NCBI GenBank assembly: GCA_016199105.1 | Contig: JACQHI010000082.1 | Location: 1-7,531 of the forward strand | Length of the DNA: 7,531 bases | Direction: 5' to 3' | Source: Lentisphaerota bacterium | GTDB lineage: Bacteria > Verrucomicrobiota > Kiritimatiellia > JAAZAB01 | In this document: piece after piece, positions 5,075-7,531 of the stretch | Layout of the letters: each line of letters opens with the position of its first letter | Position numbering within the stretch: position 1 is the first letter of the stretch | Notes under the pieces: model-generated | Database searches by the model: none | What the model saw: only the letters and a program-made list of their open reading frames with translations | What the model was told of the DNA's origin: nothing | Position numbers and translations under genes: made by a program

Positions 5075-6163
5075 TCAGGCGCCCAGGATGCGGCGGCCTT
5101 CGTCGAGGAAGATGCCCTTCAGGTTCATCTTCAGGGCGTCCGGGTTCGGGGACTGCGCCAGGCCTTCCTTCTCGTTGATGGCGCCATCCTTGATGTATTT
5201 GTAGATGGCCTGATTGAAGGTCTGCATGCCGTCCTCACCGCCGGTTTCGACGGCGGCCGGAAGGACATCGAGCTCGTTCTTGACGAGCAGCTTGCGCACC
5301 GTGGGCGTGTTGACCAGGATTTCCACCGCCGGCACCACGCCGCCCCGGATGGCCGGGATCAGGCGCTGGCATAAAATCGCGCGCAAGGTCGTGCTCAGCG
5401 CCAGGCGCACCTGCTCCCGCTCGTCGGCCGGAAAGAAGTCCAGCATCCGGATCACCGCCTGCGCCGTTGTCGTGGCATGGAGGGTGGACAGCACCAGGTG
5501 CCCCGTCTCCGCCGCGCCGAGGGCCACGCGGAAACTGGAGTGATCGCGCATTTCCCCGATCATGATGGCGTCCGGATCCTGTCGCAACACGTACTTCAAC
5601 GCCGTGCCGAAGGATTCCGTGTCCAAGCCGACCTCGCGCTGGGTGATGACGCTCTGCTTGTCGAAGAAAACGTATTCCACGGGATCTTCAATGGTGATGA
5701 TGCGGCTTCGCAAATTCAGGTTGATGCACTGCACCAGCGAGGCCAGCGTGGTGGACTTGCCCGAGCCGGTGGCGCCGGTGATGATGATGATGCCGGTGTC
5801 GCACAGCGACAGTTTCTCCAGGATCGGGGGCAGGCTAAGATCCTTGAAGGACGGGATTTCCGTCTTGACGTGCCGGAACACCAGCGTGGGAATGTGCTTG
5901 GCCAGGAACACGTTCACGCGAAACCGGCCGAGTCCCTCCTCCTCCAGGGAGAAGTCCATCTCGAAGGCCTCCTTGTTCCGTTTCAGGTGATCGGGCACGA
6001 TATCCACCACAATGCAGCGCAGATCGTCGGCGCTGAGCTTGGGCATGTCGCTGTTCACCAGGTCGCCGTGAACGCGGAATACCGGCGCCTCGTTTTCCTT
6101 CAGATGAATATCCGACGCCCCCAGGGACACGGCTTTTCGCAGGGTAACCGTCATCAGACTCAT
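5075..6163 (-). CDS. pilT: PilT/PilU-type type IV pilus retraction ATPase
   Basis: This 362-residue hexameric ATPase of the type II/IV secretion family powers pilus retraction at the inner membrane base, giving twitching motility or DNA uptake. Visible motifs are the N-terminal SDIHLKENEAPVFRVHG (17-33), the RFRVNVF strand (80-86), the Walker A GATGSGKST (130-138, Lys136), the Asp box TIEDPVEY (157-164), the Walker B IMIGEMRD (200-207, Glu204) and the His box STLHATT (226-232). The segment ETGGEDGMQTFNQA (306-319) matches the PilT C-terminal region. The segment TVRKLL (288-293) stands where PilT has AIRNLIRE, and the tail SPNPDALKMNLKG has a PilU flavour, so PilT versus PilU is not settled. 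The length is normal. I place the start at 6163 because AAAGGA lies 7 bases before that ATG and the PilT-like text begins there; a start at 6202 would add 13 unlikely residues. It is last in a leftward operon, 51 bases after the membrane protein gene. No other pilus gene is visible. Confidence 0.94.
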   Translation of the reverse strand: MSLMTVTLRKAVSLGASDIHLKENEAPVFRVHGDLVNSDMPKLSADDLRCIVVDIVPDHLKRNKEAFEMDFSLEEEGLGRFRVNVFLAKHIPTLVFRHVKTEIPSFKDLSLPPILEKLSLCDTGIIIITGATGSGKSTTLASLVQCINLNLRSRIITIEDPVEYVFFDKQSVITQREVGLDTESFGTALKYVLRQDPDAIMIGEMRDHSSFRVALGAAETGHLVLSTLHATTTAQAVIRMLDFFPADEREQVRLALSTTLRAILCQRLIPAIRGGVVPAVEILVNTPTVRKLLVKNELDVLPAAVETGGEDGMQTFNQAIYKYIKDGAINEKEGLAQSPNPDALKMNLKGIFLDEGRRILGA

Positions 6164-6170
6164 GATCGCA

Positions 6171-6176
6171 TCCTTT
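6171..6176 (-). promoter_or_regulatory. Shine-Dalgarno sequence that decides the pilT start
   Basis: On the minus strand AAAGGA (complement of 6171-6176) lies 7 bases before the ATG at 6161-6163. This favours that start over the upstream in-frame one at 6202. CTTGGT (6177-6182) and ACCAAG (6208-6213) can pair across the leader, but with a long loop, so regulation is not claimed. Confidence 0.65.
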
Positions 6177-6214
6177 CTTGGTGTAACGGCATGGCATCCC
6201 AATGCAAACCAAGG

Positions 6215-7156
6215 CTATGTTCCAGGCGCCATGGACAGCGGCGGCGGATCCGACGCCGCCGCTGGGGGAAACAACCGATAATCCTCCCCGAACTGCTCCA
6301 GGAAATACAGGGCATAGCACCGGAAAAAAACCAGCACCGGCAGAAAGATAACCGTTCCCAGGTAGGGAATCAACGCCAGACAACAGGTCAGGCAGGCCAC
6401 GCCCAATACGATAAAGCCGGCCGCCATCTGCAGGACATACCGGAAGAGCACATACAGAATGAACGATCCCTTATGCGCGTTGAAGACCGCGAAGAACAGT
6501 CCCCACGCCCGCCGCACCCGGCAGGCGTTTTTCGCCATGATGGGCACCACGAAATCATCGAGAAAAACCGTCAGCACGCCCAGCGCCAGGAGAAACGCCG
6601 CCAGGAACAGGCTGCCCAGCACAAGGGCGGCCAGGGCATTGAACTGGAACACGCGGCGCTGGATATCCGGCGCCGCCACCAGCGCCAGCGTAATCGCGAC
6701 CAGCGCCAGGATCAGCATGGCCGCCACCCCCAGCGCCAGATTGAACAGAAAAAGCGAGTTCCCCTCCTTCCGGTATTCGCGCCAGGGCGCCCGGATTTCA
6801 CCGCGGTTATTCACGACATTATCGAGAAACATGAATTTCGACCGGCTGGAAATCCAGATCATGACGAGCCCGACGACCACAGACAGGACCACCCCCAGCG
6901 CCGCCAACCCGAGAACAAAAGTCCAGTGCGATTGCACCCAGCCCGTCGTGGCATCCACCAGTTCCACCGCTTCCGATTCCGGCTTGTTCCAGAAATTCGC
7001 GACATTCAACGGCAGGCCGCCGCCCCCCGGCGGCGCCAGCGCCAGCCACGCGGTAAAACCCATGCCGAACCATTTCGTCATGTTGAACGGACAAAAGAGA
7101 ATGGCCTTGACGCTCTCAAACGCCCGGCTGACCGGAGCGATAACGGATATGTTCAT
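6215..7156 (-). CDS. Multi-pass inner membrane protein (DUF7544-like)
   Basis: This 313-residue integral membrane protein has about five or six membrane segments, near residues 28-42, 79-102, 134-162, 171-200, 231-262 and 264-290. Before the first is an amphipathic stretch, AFESVKAILFCPFNMTKWF (12-30). The soluble loop has SRSKFMFLDNVVNNRGEI (104-121) followed by PWREYRKEGNSLFLF (124-138). This pattern (KxxLFxPFxxxKWFxxGFxAWLA, then SRxxFxFLDxVxxNRxEIxxPWxxYxxxGNSLFLF) is one I recall from uncharacterised membrane proteins of planctomycete/verrucomicrobial-type and delta-proteobacterial genomes, annotated as DUF7544. The name is from memory and should be confirmed. The C-terminal tail is rich in Pro and Ala. 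The ATG at 7156 is chosen because it overlaps the glycerate kinase stop as ATGA, the usual sign of translational coupling. A GTG at 7168 is possible, with GGAGGA 12 bases upstream. The function is unknown; pilT follows after 51 bases. Confidence 0.8.
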   Translation of the reverse strand: MNISVIAPVSRAFESVKAILFCPFNMTKWFGMGFTAWLALAPPGGGGLPLNVANFWNKPESEAVELVDATTGWVQSHWTFVLGLAALGVVLSVVVGLVMIWISSRSKFMFLDNVVNNRGEIRAPWREYRKEGNSLFLFNLALGVAAMLILALVAITLALVAAPDIQRRVFQFNALAALVLGSLFLAAFLLALGVLTVFLDDFVVPIMAKNACRVRRAWGLFFAVFNAHKGSFILYVLFRYVLQMAAGFIVLGVACLTCCLALIPYLGTVIFLPVLVFFRCYALYFLEQFGEDYRLFPPAAASDPPPLSMAPGT

Positions 7157-7531
7157 CGGCTTGTCCACAGGCGGATGACTTCCTCCGCGGCGGCGGCTTC
7201 AAGATATTTCCGGGCGTCCCGAATACAGTCGGCCAACGGCAATCCCGGCGGCGAGACTTGACGGCACCACGTGAGCCCGATGCGGCGCAGGGACGCCGGG
7301 CCGGTCTCGAGCCGGCCCGCCAGCGCCAATACCGGTTTGTGCGCGGCGCGGGCCATGCGCCCAACGCACGCCGGCACCTTGCCATAGGCGGTTTGCCCGT
7401 CAAGGCAGCCTTCCCCGGTCAACACCAGATCGGCCCAGCGCACGGCTTTCTCCAGGCCGCATTGCCGCGCCACCCATTCCGCGCCGGACTCCAGGGACGC
7501 GCCCAGGAAGACCGCCAGCCCCGCCCCCACC
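7153..7531 (-). CDS. Glycerate kinase, C-terminal part (cut by window edge)
   Basis: Only the last 125 or so residues of a protein that is normally about 370-380 long are in the window; the start lies beyond base 7531. The text matches the C-terminal half of type 1 (GlxK/GarK-like) glycerate kinases. It opens with the GAGLAVFLGASLESGAEWV segment, then WADLVLTGEGCLDGQTAYGK (32-51) and PVLALAG, the family's most conserved block. The enzyme phosphorylates D-glycerate with ATP, giving 2-phosphoglycerate in this subfamily, and feeds glycolysis in the cytoplasm. A GTG at 7530 that could be read as a start is an internal valine codon. The TGA stop overlaps the ATG of the following membrane protein, so the two are cotranslated. 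A link between glycerate metabolism and the membrane protein or pilT is not evident and may be simple operon hitch-hiking. No symbol is given because glxK and garK cannot be separated here. Confidence 0.9.
   Translation of the reverse strand, partial: VGAGLAVFLGASLESGAEWVARQCGLEKAVRWADLVLTGEGCLDGQTAYGKVPACVGRMARAAHKPVLALAGRLETGPASLRRIGLTWCRQVSPPGLPLADCIRDARKYLEAAAAEEVIRLWTSR

Noticed and set aside
6177..6213. Leader hairpin before pilT (CTTGGT with ACCAAG)
   Set aside because: Only 6 bp with a loop of about 25 bases, too weak to claim regulation.
7157..7168. GTG start at 7168 for the membrane protein
   Set aside because: Possible, with GGAGGA 12 bases upstream, but the ATGA overlap at 7153-7156 is the more typical coupled start.
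5477..7261. Long 594-codon open frame on the + strand
   Set aside because: It is antisense to pilT and the membrane protein gene, is extremely rich in Arg, Gln and His, and has no recognisable domain. It is a by-product of GC-rich codon use on the other strand.
7269..7276. CCACGTGAG-like word near 7267 as a further repeat copy
   Set aside because: It lies within the conserved glycerate kinase coding frame and has no flanking palindrome; it is probably chance.

Overview
This is a GC-rich bacterial chromosomal window, most likely from a metagenome or a poorly sampled phylum. The mix of M55 aminopeptidases, a small clan-AA aspartic protease, a PilT-type ATPase, a multi-pass membrane protein of a recurring uncharacterised family, and abundant palindromic intergenic repeats suggests the Planctomycetes-Verrucomicrobia-Lentisphaerae-Kiritimatiellae group. 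That assignment is inference from gene content; there is no rRNA or other phylogenetic marker here.

Left half (245-4868, all genes on +): a small membrane protein, a secreted alpha/beta hydrolase, an M55 (DppA-like) D-aminopeptidase, a second small membrane protein, a retropepsin-like protease with a strong ribosome binding site, and a second M55 aminopeptidase 4 bases after it. The two M55 proteins have the same length (273 aa) and differ at 35 positions by my hand alignment (about 87% identity). Both keep the full set of expected metal ligands. Homology stops at the coding boundaries.

Right half (5075-7531, all genes on -): a probable operon read right to left. It holds the 3' end of a glycerate kinase (cut by the window edge), a membrane protein whose ATG overlaps the kinase stop as ATGA, and a PilT/PilU-type retraction ATPase. 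It converges on the second M55 gene.

The least ordinary material is between the genes. A palindromic repeat occurs three times (1-103, 3394-3468, 4955-4996). The longer copies equal the shorter ones plus extra hairpin-forming inserts placed inside the palindrome. In two cases the added segment is exactly 33 bases and is bounded by a 3-base direct repeat. The shortest copy sits inside a 210-base element closed by a perfect 28-bp inverted repeat that fills the space between the convergent M55 and pilT genes and supplies the M55 stop codon. An unrelated, decayed inverted repeat (1751-1955) separates the hydrolase from the first M55 gene. No CRISPR array, tRNA, rRNA, transposase or classical defence system was seen.
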